A DNA stretch of 64,000 bases, from positions 186,001-250,000 of the forward strand of contig NZ_JAFICD010000004.1 of the NCBI RefSeq assembly GCF_017833525.1. Direction: 5' to 3'. The position numbers were made by a program, and so were the translations under genes. Shown here piece after piece: positions 10,900 to 18,784 of the stretch; position 1 is the first letter of the stretch, and every line of letters starts with the position of its first letter. The notes below the pieces were generated by a model. The model saw only the letters and a list, made by a program, of their open reading frames with translations, was not told the DNA's origin and ran no database searches. The stretch comes from Duganella sp. 1411. GTDB taxonomy: Bacteria; Pseudomonadota; Gammaproteobacteria; Burkholderiales; Burkholderiaceae_D.

Positions 10900-12829
10900 C
10901 CTTGGGGAAGCGCAGCTTGTAGTGCAGGCCCATGCCCGGCGCGCTGGCGACCTTGATGGTGCCGCCCAGCGCGCCCGTCACCAGGTTGAACAGGATGTGC
11001 GCGCCCAGCCCGCTGCCGCCCGAACCGCGCTTGGTGGTGAAGAACGGGTCGAACAGCTGCGCCAAGGTGCTGGTGTCCATGCCGGCGCCGTCGTCGCTGT
11101 ATTCGAACACGACGAAATCGCCGTCGAGCTTGCCGCTGATCTTGATCTTGCCCGACTGCCCGTCCTCGAAGCCGTGCACCAGCGAGTTCATCACCATGTT
11201 GGTGACGATCTGCGACACCGCGCCGGGGAAGCTGGCCATCTCGATGCGCTCCTCGCAATCGATGTCGACGGCGATCGGCTTGCCCTTGAGCTTGGGCTGC
11301 AGCGACAGCAGCACCTCGTCGAGGTACTTGCGCAGGTTGAAGCTGCGGATGTCGTCGGACGACTGGTCCACCGCCACCTGCTTGAAGCTGCGCACCAGCG
11401 CCGCCGCCCGCTGCGTGTTGGTGGTCATGATGCGCAGCGACTGGTCGACGATGTCGAGGAACTGGTTCAAGCCGTCCTCGTCGAGCGCGCCGGCCGCCAG
11501 GTCCTCGCGCGTGAGCTTGAGCTCCTCCACCAGATGGCTGGTGGCCGTCACGCAAATGCCCAGCGGCGTGTTGATCTCGTGCGCCACGCCGGCCACCAGC
11601 CGCCCCAGCGAGGCCAGCTTCTCCTGCCGCACCAGCTCGCCCTGCGCCGCCTTCAGCGACGCCAGCGCGCTCTCCAGCGCCGCGTTCTGCTCCTCGAGCG
11701 CGTCCTTGGCGCGGCGGATCTCGCGCTCGGCCTGCAGGCGCGCGATCGCCACGGCCACGTGGCTGGCCATGAAGGCGAGGATGTCGAGGTCGGCCTGGGT
11801 GTAGAGCACGGCGGCGTCGTAGCTCTGCACGACGATCACGCCGTAGGCCTGGTCGCCCAGCAGCATCGGCGCGCCCATCCAGCTGGCGATGTCGACGTTG
11901 CCCAGCGGCCGGGCGACGTCGCCGCCGGCCACCAGCGCGTCCAGGCCGGCCTTGTCGAGCAACGCGGCCTGCTTGCGCCGCAGAATATACGACGACATGC
12001 CGATGCCGAAATCGAAGCGCTTGACCGGCGCCTGGTCATCCTTTTCATCGACAAAATACGGCACGCTGATGTCCCCGGTGTCCGGATGGTAGATCGCGAT
12101 CAGGAAGTTACGCGCCGGCACCAGCTCGCTGATGATCTCGTGCAGCCGCGTGTTGAGCTCGTTGCCGCCGGTGGTGGTGGCCGACAGGTTGGCCAGCTCG
12201 TACAGCGCGCGCTGGATGGCCTCGGCGCGGCGCCGCTCGGCCACCTCGTGCGCCAGCAGCGCGGTGCGCTCCTGCACCGCGCGCTCGAGCCGGTCCATGC
12301 TCTGCAGGCCGCGCAGCGCGCTCGAGACGTGGTTGGCGATCAGCGCGAACAGCGCCTGGTCCTCCTGGCTGAAGGTGTGCTGCTTGTCGTAGCTCTGAAT
12401 GACGATCGCGCCCAGCACCTGGTGGTTCTGGTCCAGCAGCGGGCAACCCATCCAGTGCTCGGCGATGGTGCCGATGCCGAAGTCGGCGTTGTCCGCGCGC
12501 TTGGACACGTGCTCGGCGGCCGTCATCACCAATGGCTTGCCGCTGGTGATGACGGCCGCCGTCGGCGACTCGCCCCGCTTGAGCTCGAACAATTCGTCGC
12601 CGCTGGGCGGCGCGTCGACCTCGTCGACGTAATACACGAAGCGGACCTGGTTGACCGGCCCCTCGTGGTCGCTCAGCGCGACGAAGAAATTGGCCGCGTA
12701 CATGATGCGGCCCAGCGCCGCATGGACGGCCTGCAAGAACTCGCTGATATCGGTGCAGGTGCTCGATTTCTGTCCGATTTCGAGCAACATTGTCTGAACG
12801 GCTTCAAGACGGGTGAGACGACTTTCCAT
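10886..12829 (-). CDS. Soluble GAF-GAF sensor histidine kinase
   Basis: A 647-residue cytoplasmic kinase without membrane segments. Two GAF domains (about 20-175 and 205-365) share the pattern WMG-P-LL and IVIQSYD; such domains bind small ligands or cofactors. A coiled coil (365-405) leads to GRLVAGVAHEINTPLG with phospho-His 417, then an ATPase domain (MVMNSLVHGFED, DDGAGMD, GSGGSGLGAHI). No receiver is present, and no regulator gene is adjacent on this strand. The start at 12829 has AGGA eight bases upstream; a much longer frame upstream reads antisense to nothing useful and crosses the next gene. The 3' end overlaps the small HTH gene by 14 bases. The ligand and partner regulator are unknown. 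Confidence 0.87.
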   Translation of the reverse strand: MESRLTRLEAVQTMLLEIGQKSSTCTDISEFLQAVHAALGRIMYAANFFVALSDHEGPVNQVRFVYYVDEVDAPPSGDELFELKRGESPTAAVITSGKPLVMTAAEHVSKRADNADFGIGTIAEHWMGCPLLDQNHQVLGAIVIQSYDKQHTFSQEDQALFALIANHVSSALRGLQSMDRLERAVQERTALLAHEVAERRRAEAIQRALYELANLSATTTGGNELNTRLHEIISELVPARNFLIAIYHPDTGDISVPYFVDEKDDQAPVKRFDFGIGMSSYILRRKQAALLDKAGLDALVAGGDVARPLGNVDIASWMGAPMLLGDQAYGVIVVQSYDAAVLYTQADLDILAFMASHVAVAIARLQAEREIRRAKDALEEQNAALESALASLKAAQGELVRQEKLASLGRLVAGVAHEINTPLGICVTATSHLVEELKLTREDLAAGALDEDGLNQFLDIVDQSLRIMTTNTQRAAALVRSFKQVAVDQSSDDIRSFNLRKYLDEVLLSLQPKLKGKPIAVDIDCEERIEMASFPGAVSQIVTNMVMNSLVHGFEDGQSGKIKISGKLDGDFVVFEYSDDGAGMDTSTLAQLFDPFFTTKRGSGGSGLGAHILFNLVTGALGGTIKVASAPGMGLHYKLRFPKVKRR

Positions 12830-12930
12830 CAGGTTTCCTAAGTGGGATAGATGCACATAGGAAATACTATCAGGTCGACGGCCCCCAAGGCCAGCGCTTA
12901 TCGCAGAAAGCAACGACCGTTGGCGCCCCG

Positions 12931-13431
12931 TCACGGCTTTTTGTAACCTTTTTCGATCCACGCCGCAGCGCTCGTCACGCTCAGCTTGAACGTCGGCGGC
13001 ACCCGCACCTGGGCGATCTGCTCGCCGTAGGGGTCGAACGCGGTCAAGGTGGCGTAGGCGTCGTCCTCGTCGGGCACGATGTCGAGCGCCACCTTGACCT
13101 GGCCGTCGTCGGTGCTGACGAACACGTTCTTGTGCAACTGCGCGTGCAGTTGCTGCTCGTGGCGGCGGATCACCTCGTTGGCGGTCTTGACCAGCGTGTT
13201 GAAGGCGTTGACGTCGAGCGGCTTGGGATTTTTCTTGTCGCGGCCCATGGTCCACGGACCGACCAGCGCCGGTTCCGGCTCGCCGTCCTTGATCATCGCC
13301 ACGGCCCAGCCCTCGTCGTCGTCGTTCTTGATCACGCGCGCGGTCCAGCCATTGCCCTGCCACACGCGCGCCTCCTGGATCGGGGCGTCGTCGTCGGGCT
13401 GTTGGTCGGTGTCGGAATAGTCGTTGCTCAT
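12931..13431 (-). CDS. Conserved hypothetical acidic protein
   Basis: A 166-residue soluble protein. The first 20 residues are rich in Asp and disordered (DTDQQPDDDAP). The following core, about 22-160, has many Trp, Val and Asp residues (GNGWTARVIKNDDDEGWAVA, GPWTMGRDKKNPKPLD) and reads as a compact alpha/beta domain. No signal peptide or membrane segment is visible and I recognise no family. Upstream of the ATG at 13431 the ribosome site is weak. It lies about 100 bases before the GAF kinase gene on the same strand, so cotranscription is possible. Codon use and GC match the neighbours, which supports a real chromosomal gene. Confidence 0.7.
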   Translation of the reverse strand: MSNDYSDTDQQPDDDAPIQEARVWQGNGWTARVIKNDDDEGWAVAMIKDGEPEPALVGPWTMGRDKKNPKPLDVNAFNTLVKTANEVIRRHEQQLHAQLHKNVFVSTDDGQVKVALDIVPDEDDAYATLTAFDPYGEQIAQVRVPPTFKLSVTSAAAWIEKGYKKP

Positions 13432-13606
13432 GCTTATGCTCGGGTTGAATTGGAGTCGGGGGTGGAATCATAAGCGGCCCGCACCCGAACAACAATAGCA
13501 ACTCGACATGCCTGCGCGATCCGGCCGCGCCAACGCCGGCGCCGCCCTCGAAGGAGCGGTGCCGGAAACGGGTACGGCGGGAGATCGGAAACGGTTCAGC
13601 GGACGG

Positions 13607-13864
13607 TCAGCAGGCCGCCAGGCACGACATGCACGGCCGTGGCGGCGGCATGATCGGCGGCCGCGGCGGCGTGATGCGCGGATCGATGGCCGGCTCCGGC
13701 TTCTGGTAGCTGAACGGCGTGATGATGATCGGCGGTATGGTCGGCGGCGCCGATGGTGGGCCCTTGGGGCCGCCATCCGAGCGTTGCCGCGCGCTGCGTT
13801 GGCGCGGGGTGCGATTCAGGACCGAAGGTAGCGATTGACCCTCGCTTATTGCAAGCCATGCCAT
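13607..13864 (-). CDS. Small proline-rich hypothetical protein
   Basis: An 85-residue frame. The strongest support is GGAGG eight bases before the ATG at 13864. The N-terminus (MAWLAISEGQSLPSVLNR) is followed by a basic stretch, then a Pro/Ile-rich repeat-like region (PPTIPPIIITP, ITPPRPPIMPPPRP) and a Cys-containing end (CMSCLAAC). No family is recognised. It could be a small protein with a disordered tail, possibly a peptide precursor given the two C-terminal Cys, but that is speculation. A frame on the opposite strand (13508-13831) is Arg-rich and looks like a shadow. Confidence 0.5.
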   Translation of the reverse strand: MAWLAISEGQSLPSVLNRTPRQRSARQRSDGGPKGPPSAPPTIPPIIITPFSYQKPEPAIDPRITPPRPPIMPPPRPCMSCLAAC

Positions 13865-14125
13865 GGTAAAACCCTCCGTGCGCAAGTCAGGTTATCAGTA
13901 TAGGCGGGGATATCTTTAAATCAAGGAACAAAGGGGCGTTTGTTTCCCGATCGGCCACGGGTTTGGACGCCCGCCGGGATTCCGCTCGGCGCCGCCGCAA
14001 GTCATTCCATACCGCAAATCCGCCGCTCTGTCGCAATCCGATGGCCGGCGCCGGGGCGCGCCGGTACAGTTCGACCATGCCAAAGCAAACGGCAAGCGAA
14101 CAACGGATAACCAAGGGATCGAATC

Positions 14126-14527
14126 ATGAACAGCAAAACCAGCAACACCAAAAAAGTGGTACTCGGCGTCTTCGTCCTGCTGCTGGCGGCATCGGTGTGC
14201 CAGGCCGTCTTCGGCGACGGCATGACCGTCAACGTCGACGGCGACGAGATCGGCGGCCCGTTCGGCGCGCTGCTCGGCATCGTGCTGGGGGCCGGCGGCA
14301 TGCTGATCGCGGCGCTGGCCATGACGTGCGCGGCGGTGTTCGTCGGCCTGGTGTTCGCCGGCGTCGGCATCGTCCTGGTCAGCGCGCTGGTGCTGGCCGG
14401 CGTGCTGCTGGCGGCGGCCATCTCGCCGCTGCTGCTGCCGCTGCTGATCCCGATCGGCCTGTACTGGTACTTGACGGCGCGCGCGCGCAAGCAGCGCCTG
14501 CGCGCCACGATGGAACACGCGGTCTAA
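14126..14527 (+). CDS. Small membrane protein of unknown function
   Basis: A 133-residue protein. Residues 10-28 form one hydrophobic helix or signal anchor (VVLGVFVLLLAASVCQAVF), followed by a short polar loop with Asp residues, then a long hydrophobic region (48-122) with two or three helices rich in Gly, Ala, Val and Leu. The tail is basic (ARARKQRLRA), probably cytoplasmic. I recognise no family. A purine-rich AAGGGAT lies about eight bases before the ATG. It converges on the diguanylate cyclase gene with only 13 bases between the stops. No operon partner is evident. Confidence 0.68.
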   Translation: MNSKTSNTKKVVLGVFVLLLAASVCQAVFGDGMTVNVDGDEIGGPFGALLGIVLGAGGMLIAALAMTCAAVFVGLVFAGVGIVLVSALVLAGVLLAAAISPLLLPLLIPIGLYWYLTARARKQRLRATMEHAV

Positions 14528-14540
14528 ATACACTCCCCTT

Positions 14541-17500
14541 TCAACCGGAAGCGGCCGGGACCTGAACTCCCGGCCGATCCGCCTCGACATCGATCAGCAC
14601 CACCCGGTTGCGCCCGCCGCGCTTGGCGGTGTACAAGGCCTGATCGGCGCGCACCAGCGCCGCGTCGCCGCCCGGCTGGGCGCCGCCCATGACCGCGATG
14701 CCGATGCTCACCGTCACCGTCAACTGCGCGCCGTCGTCGAGCCGCATCGGCGTGTCGGCGATGCGCTGGCGCAGGCGGTCGGCGAACACGGCGGCCTTGC
14801 CCAGGGTCGCGCCCGGCAGCAGGATCGCGAACTCCTCGCCGCCGATGCGCCCGCGCATGTCGATCTTGCGCTGGTCCTCCCGCATCAATTCGCTCAACTG
14901 GCGCAGCACGGCGTCGCCGGCGGCGTGGCCGTATTCATCGTTGATGCGCTTGAAGTGGTCCAGGTCCAGCAGCAGCACCGCGGTGCAGGCGCCGATGTCG
15001 CGCTGCAGCCGCTCCTGCTCCTCGGCCAGGCGGTTCATGAACTCGCGCCGGTTCGGCAGCCCGGTGAGGAAATCGGTGGTCGCCAGCACGCGCAGCTCGT
15101 CGTGCATGCGGCGCTTCTCGGTGGTGTCGAGGGTCGAGACGATGACGAAGTCGAGGCTGTCCGTGTGGCCCGGCATCACCATCAGGGTCAGCTCGTTGAG
15201 GCGGGTGACGCCGTCGAGCCGCTCGAAGCTGCCCTCGCACGAGAAGAAGCGCTCGCCGCGCACCAGCGCCGTGACCGCGCGCGCGAAGCTGGGCATGGCC
15301 TCGGCGTTGAAATTCTGCGCCAGGCCGATCGCCGCCAGGTCCTTGTGGCCCGGCTCGGCGCCGATCTGGCGCAGCGCGGCGGCGTTGACGTCGAGGATGC
15401 GCACCAGCGAGGCCAGGCGCCGCACCTGGCTGGGGTTGGCGCTCAGGTAGCGCTCCATGTCGTCGACGCCGGACTGCGCCAGCTCGGCCAGCGCGGCGCG
15501 CAGCGCCGACCAGTCCTGCTCCCACAGCGCCACCGGCGCGTGGTCGTACAGGCTGCGAAAGCGCGCCTCGCCGGCGCGCACCGCCTCGGCCGCCTGCGCC
15601 TGCTCGACGGCGATGCCGGCCAGCCGCGCGGCCTGTTCGATCAGCGCGATGTTGGCGATGCTGGGCAGGCGCGCCTCGCGGTGGAACACGGCGAAGGTGC
15701 CCAGCACGTTGCCGCCGGCGCCGAAGATCGGATCGGACCAGCACGAGCCCAGCCCCGCCTGCAACGCCAGGTCGCGGTGCTCGGCCCACGACGGCGCGTC
15801 GCGCAGATCCTCGATGACCACGCGGCTGGCGGTGCGCACCGCCTCGGCGCAGGCGCCGTGGCGGCTGTGCACCGAGGTGCCGTGCACGGCGGCGCTGAAG
15901 AAGGCCGGCAGGCTGGGCGCGGCGGCCACCAGCAGGCGCCCGCCCGTCTCGTCGAGCAGCAACACGCAGCACATCAGGTCCTCGTTGTCGGCCTCGACGC
16001 CGCGCACCACGCTCTCGAGGATCGTCCGCAGCGGCGCGCCGGTGGCCAGCAGCTCGAGCACGTGGCGCCGGGTCTGCTCGCTGCGCTCGATGTGGGTGCG
16101 CTCGGTGATGTCGCGGAACGACCAGATGCGCGCCGGCTCGCTGCCCAGTTGCAGGCCGCGCGTGTGCTGCTCGATGACCCGGCCGTCGCGCAGGCGCAGC
16201 ACCTCGTGCTGCGCCTCGACCGGCACACCGCGCTCGACGCCGGGCAGCATCATCTGCTGCAAATCGTCGAGCCGCGGGCCGCCGTCCGGATGGTGCAGCT
16301 GCCCGCGCATGTGCCGCATCAGCACGGCCCCGTCGCTTTGCCAGTCGAGGCACTCGGGCACGTTCCACAGCTCGCGGAAGCGGCGGTTGGAGTTGAGCAC
16401 CGCGCCTTTCAGGTTGTCGACCAGGATGCCGTCGATGGTCGAATCTAGAATGCTGCGCAACATCGCCTGGCTGCGCTGGGCGCTGTCGGCCAGCACCATC
16501 AGCGCCGCCTGGCCGTCCTTGAGCTCCCCGGCCAGGATGCGGCTGCGCGCCAGCGCCCGGTGCGCGCGCAGCCGGGCGCGCGTCAGCACCCAGGCCAGCC
16601 ACGCGCCCAGCGCGCTGAGCGGCACGCCGACGCCGGCGATGGCCAGCGCGCGGTCGGCGCGCGCCGGCTGCGCGGCCGGCAGCGCCGCGATGCGCAGCGT
16701 CCAGCGGCGGCCGCCGATGGCGAGCTGCTGCACGCGCGCGCGCGCGGCGCCGGCGCCGGCGGCCGGCGCGCTGTCGTACATGCGCGCCTCCGGCGCCACC
16801 CGGTCGCCGTCGTAGATTTCCACGTCCAGCGCGGCGGTGCGGGCGTTGCCCACGCCCGCCATCAGATCGCCGACCCGGATCGGCGCGAACACCCAGCCGG
16901 TGATGGCGGCGCGCCGCTCGCTCCAGCTGCCGACCGGCTTGCCGGTGGCGTACAGGGGCAGCAGCATCAGAAAGCCGGGCTGCGGCGGCTGGTCCAGGTC
17001 CTGGATCAGGCCCACGCTGCCGCTCATGGCCGGCAGGCCGGAATCGCGCGCCAGCTCGAGCGCGGCGCGGCGCACCGGATCGGCGGCCGAGTCGAAGCCG
17101 ATCGCGCGCCGGTTGCTGTCGTTGAGCGGCTCCATGTACACGGTCGGCGCGTACCACGCGCGCTGGCCGGGCGGCACGATGTGGTAATGCGGATAGTCGG
17201 TGCGCCGCACCAGCGCCTCGTGGGCGTCGCGCTGGCCGGCGTCGACCAGGCGGATGTAGCCGATCGCCTGCACGCCGGGGACCTGGCGGCCCAGGTCTTG
17301 GCCGGCCAGATAGGTATGGAATTCGTCGCGGTCGACGTCGAGCGAGCTGTAAAACAGGCCCTGCACGCCGTACAGCACCCGCACGTAGTTTTGCATGCGC
17401 TGGTCGAGCTGGTTGACCAGCTCGCGCACGCTGGCGTCGAAGTCGGTCTGCGCCTCCTGCTCGGCGTCGGCGCTGGCGCCGCACCACAACACGGCGGTCA

Positions 17501-17594
17501 GTCCCAGGCCGCCGGTCAGCACCAGCGCCGGCAGCACGCGCGGCGACAGCAAGTTCTGCACCAGCCGGCGCAAATGAGCCTGAATGTCGGTCAT
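14541..17594 (-). CDS. CHASE-PAS-GAF-GGDEF diguanylate cyclase
   Basis: A 1017-residue membrane sensor that should make c-di-GMP. Order: TM helix (about 18-38); CHASE-type periplasmic domain (50-300, with VPGVQAIGYIRLV and PHYHIVPPG); TM helix (317-337); PAS (about 370-490); GAF (about 505-660); a second PAS-like region (670-835); GGDEF (840-1005). The catalytic motif is intact, RIGGEEFAILLPG, and the product-inhibition site RKID lies exactly five residues before it. No EAL domain follows, so it is a cyclase only. The CHASE domain implies an extracellular small-molecule signal. The start at 17594 has a weak ribosome site. The gene is monocistronic, with a possible promoter at 17685-17714. Confidence 0.9.
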   Translation of the reverse strand: MTDIQAHLRRLVQNLLSPRVLPALVLTGGLGLTAVLWCGASADAEQEAQTDFDASVRELVNQLDQRMQNYVRVLYGVQGLFYSSLDVDRDEFHTYLAGQDLGRQVPGVQAIGYIRLVDAGQRDAHEALVRRTDYPHYHIVPPGQRAWYAPTVYMEPLNDSNRRAIGFDSAADPVRRAALELARDSGLPAMSGSVGLIQDLDQPPQPGFLMLLPLYATGKPVGSWSERRAAITGWVFAPIRVGDLMAGVGNARTAALDVEIYDGDRVAPEARMYDSAPAAGAGAARARVQQLAIGGRRWTLRIAALPAAQPARADRALAIAGVGVPLSALGAWLAWVLTRARLRAHRALARSRILAGELKDGQAALMVLADSAQRSQAMLRSILDSTIDGILVDNLKGAVLNSNRRFRELWNVPECLDWQSDGAVLMRHMRGQLHHPDGGPRLDDLQQMMLPGVERGVPVEAQHEVLRLRDGRVIEQHTRGLQLGSEPARIWSFRDITERTHIERSEQTRRHVLELLATGAPLRTILESVVRGVEADNEDLMCCVLLLDETGGRLLVAAAPSLPAFFSAAVHGTSVHSRHGACAEAVRTASRVVIEDLRDAPSWAEHRDLALQAGLGSCWSDPIFGAGGNVLGTFAVFHREARLPSIANIALIEQAARLAGIAVEQAQAAEAVRAGEARFRSLYDHAPVALWEQDWSALRAALAELAQSGVDDMERYLSANPSQVRRLASLVRILDVNAAALRQIGAEPGHKDLAAIGLAQNFNAEAMPSFARAVTALVRGERFFSCEGSFERLDGVTRLNELTLMVMPGHTDSLDFVIVSTLDTTEKRRMHDELRVLATTDFLTGLPNRREFMNRLAEEQERLQRDIGACTAVLLLDLDHFKRINDEYGHAAGDAVLRQLSELMREDQRKIDMRGRIGGEEFAILLPGATLGKAAVFADRLRQRIADTPMRLDDGAQLTVTVSIGIAVMGGAQPGGDAALVRADQALYTAKRGGRNRVVLIDVEADRPGVQVPAASG

Positions 17595-17980
17595 GTCCGA
17601 TTAACCCGTGACCTGCAACTGGTGGAAGTACGAAATCAAAGATTTGTCCCTGGCTAAGTTGCATCCGCTAACGAACTGGTCCTTATCCTAACAGGCTCCA
17701 GCCCATATTGACAACCAAAGCGCTGTGCCGATTCGAAACACTCGGTTGGCGGACAAATAACCACGAAATCATTTATGCAACCATGGTTTTCACTCAATAA
17801 TGGGTGCGCGACAAGCGCGACGACAATAGGGTCGGCGCGGGTTTGTCGTCCATAGGAATAGGAGTACTTGCAAGCGCCCCTGGGAAAACCGCGCGGCGGC
17901 GGCGCCGATTTGGACCTGGCGCCGCTGAACGGGTTGTAAAAGCGCTACGCTGCCCGTTGCGGAGGCTACCTACCTCAGAA
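17595..17980. other. Intergenic region of 386 bases
   Basis: No convincing coding frame. The right half lies downstream of queC (TAA at 17981-17983); the left half carries the presumed promoter of the cyclase gene. The sequence is less GC-rich than the genes. A 68-codon minus frame (17794-18000) is Arg-rich and crosses the queC end, so it is rejected. Confidence 0.5.
17685..17714 (-). promoter_or_regulatory. Possible sigma-70 promoter for the CHASE-GGDEF gene
   Basis: Read on the minus strand, TTGTCA (17714-17709) and TAGGAT (17690-17685) are separated by 18 bases and point toward the ATG at 17594. Matches are 5 of 6 and 4 of 6 to consensus. The leader would be about 85 bases. Confidence 0.35.
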
Positions 17981-18688
17981 TTACACGGCGCCGCCGACAA
18001 ACTGCCGATACCCGCGCGCGCGCAACTCGCACGCCGGGCAGGTGCCGCAGCCGTAACCCCAATCGTGCAGCGCGCCGCGCTCGCCGAGGTAGCAGGTGTG
18101 GGTGCCCTCGCGGATCAGGTCGACCAGCGGCTGGCCGCCCAGCTCCTGCGCCAGTTCCCAAGTCTGGCGCTTGTCGCGCCACATCAGCGGCGTCTCCAGC
18201 TTGATGCGGGTGTCCATGCCCAGGTTCAGCGCCACCTGCAGCGCCTTCATGGTGTCGTCGCGGCAGTCCGGATAGCCGGAGAAATCCGTCTCGCACATGC
18301 CGCCGACCAGCACCGTCAGGCCGCGCCGGTAGGCCACCGTGGCGGCCACCGTCATGAACAGCAGGTTGCGGCCCGGAACGAAGGTGTTCGGCAGGCCGTT
18401 GGCCTGGGTTTCGATGGCGATATCGTGCGTCATCGCCGTCTGCGAGATCTCCGAGATCAGCGACAGGTCGATCATGTGGTCCTCGCCCAGCTTGGCGTCC
18501 CACTCGGGGTGTTGGGCGCGCAGGCGCGCGATGACGTCGGGGCGGACGGTCAGTTCCACGGCGTGCCGCTGGCCGTAGTCGAAACCGATCGTTTCGACGC
18601 GGGCGTAATGTTTCAACGCCCAGGCCAGGCAGGTGGTGGAATCTTGTCCACCGCTAAAGAGCACCAGGGCGGAATCGGTAGGCAGCAT
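17981..18688 (-). CDS. queC: 7-cyano-7-deazaguanine synthase QueC
   Basis: A 235-residue enzyme of queuosine biosynthesis that converts 7-carboxy-7-deazaguanine to preQ0 with ATP and ammonia. The PP-loop motif SGGQDS is at residues 12-17. The C-terminal zinc site is intact: CYLGERG, then GYGCGTCPAC with the clustered cysteines. FDYGQRH and VPGRNLLF are standard QueC motifs. Length is normal. ATG 18688 is preferred; a GTG at 18712 is possible, but neither has a strong ribosome site. Other queuosine genes (queD, queE, queF) are not in the window. It is divergent from tamA across 96 bases. Confidence 0.96.
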   Translation of the reverse strand: MLPTDSALVLFSGGQDSTTCLAWALKHYARVETIGFDYGQRHAVELTVRPDVIARLRAQHPEWDAKLGEDHMIDLSLISEISQTAMTHDIAIETQANGLPNTFVPGRNLLFMTVAATVAYRRGLTVLVGGMCETDFSGYPDCRDDTMKALQVALNLGMDTRIKLETPLMWRDKRQTWELAQELGGQPLVDLIREGTHTCYLGERGALHDWGYGCGTCPACELRARGYRQFVGGAV

Positions 18689-18784
18689 GACATTTTCTTT
18701 CAGGGGTGACACGATGTTATATGTACGCCATCTTTAAGGGCGATCCGGTAACATGGCGCCTAGCGCACACCCTGATGGAGTCTC

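Noticed and set aside
13508..13831. 107-codon plus-strand frame
   Set aside because: Extremely Arg-rich with no family, opposite a minus frame with a strong ribosome site.
14925..16448. 507-codon plus-strand frame opposite the CHASE-GGDEF gene
   Set aside because: Shadow composition; the minus strand carries GGEEF, GAF, PAS and CHASE features.
17794..18000. 68-codon minus frame in the gap after queC
   Set aside because: No ribosome site, Arg-rich, and overlaps the end of queC.
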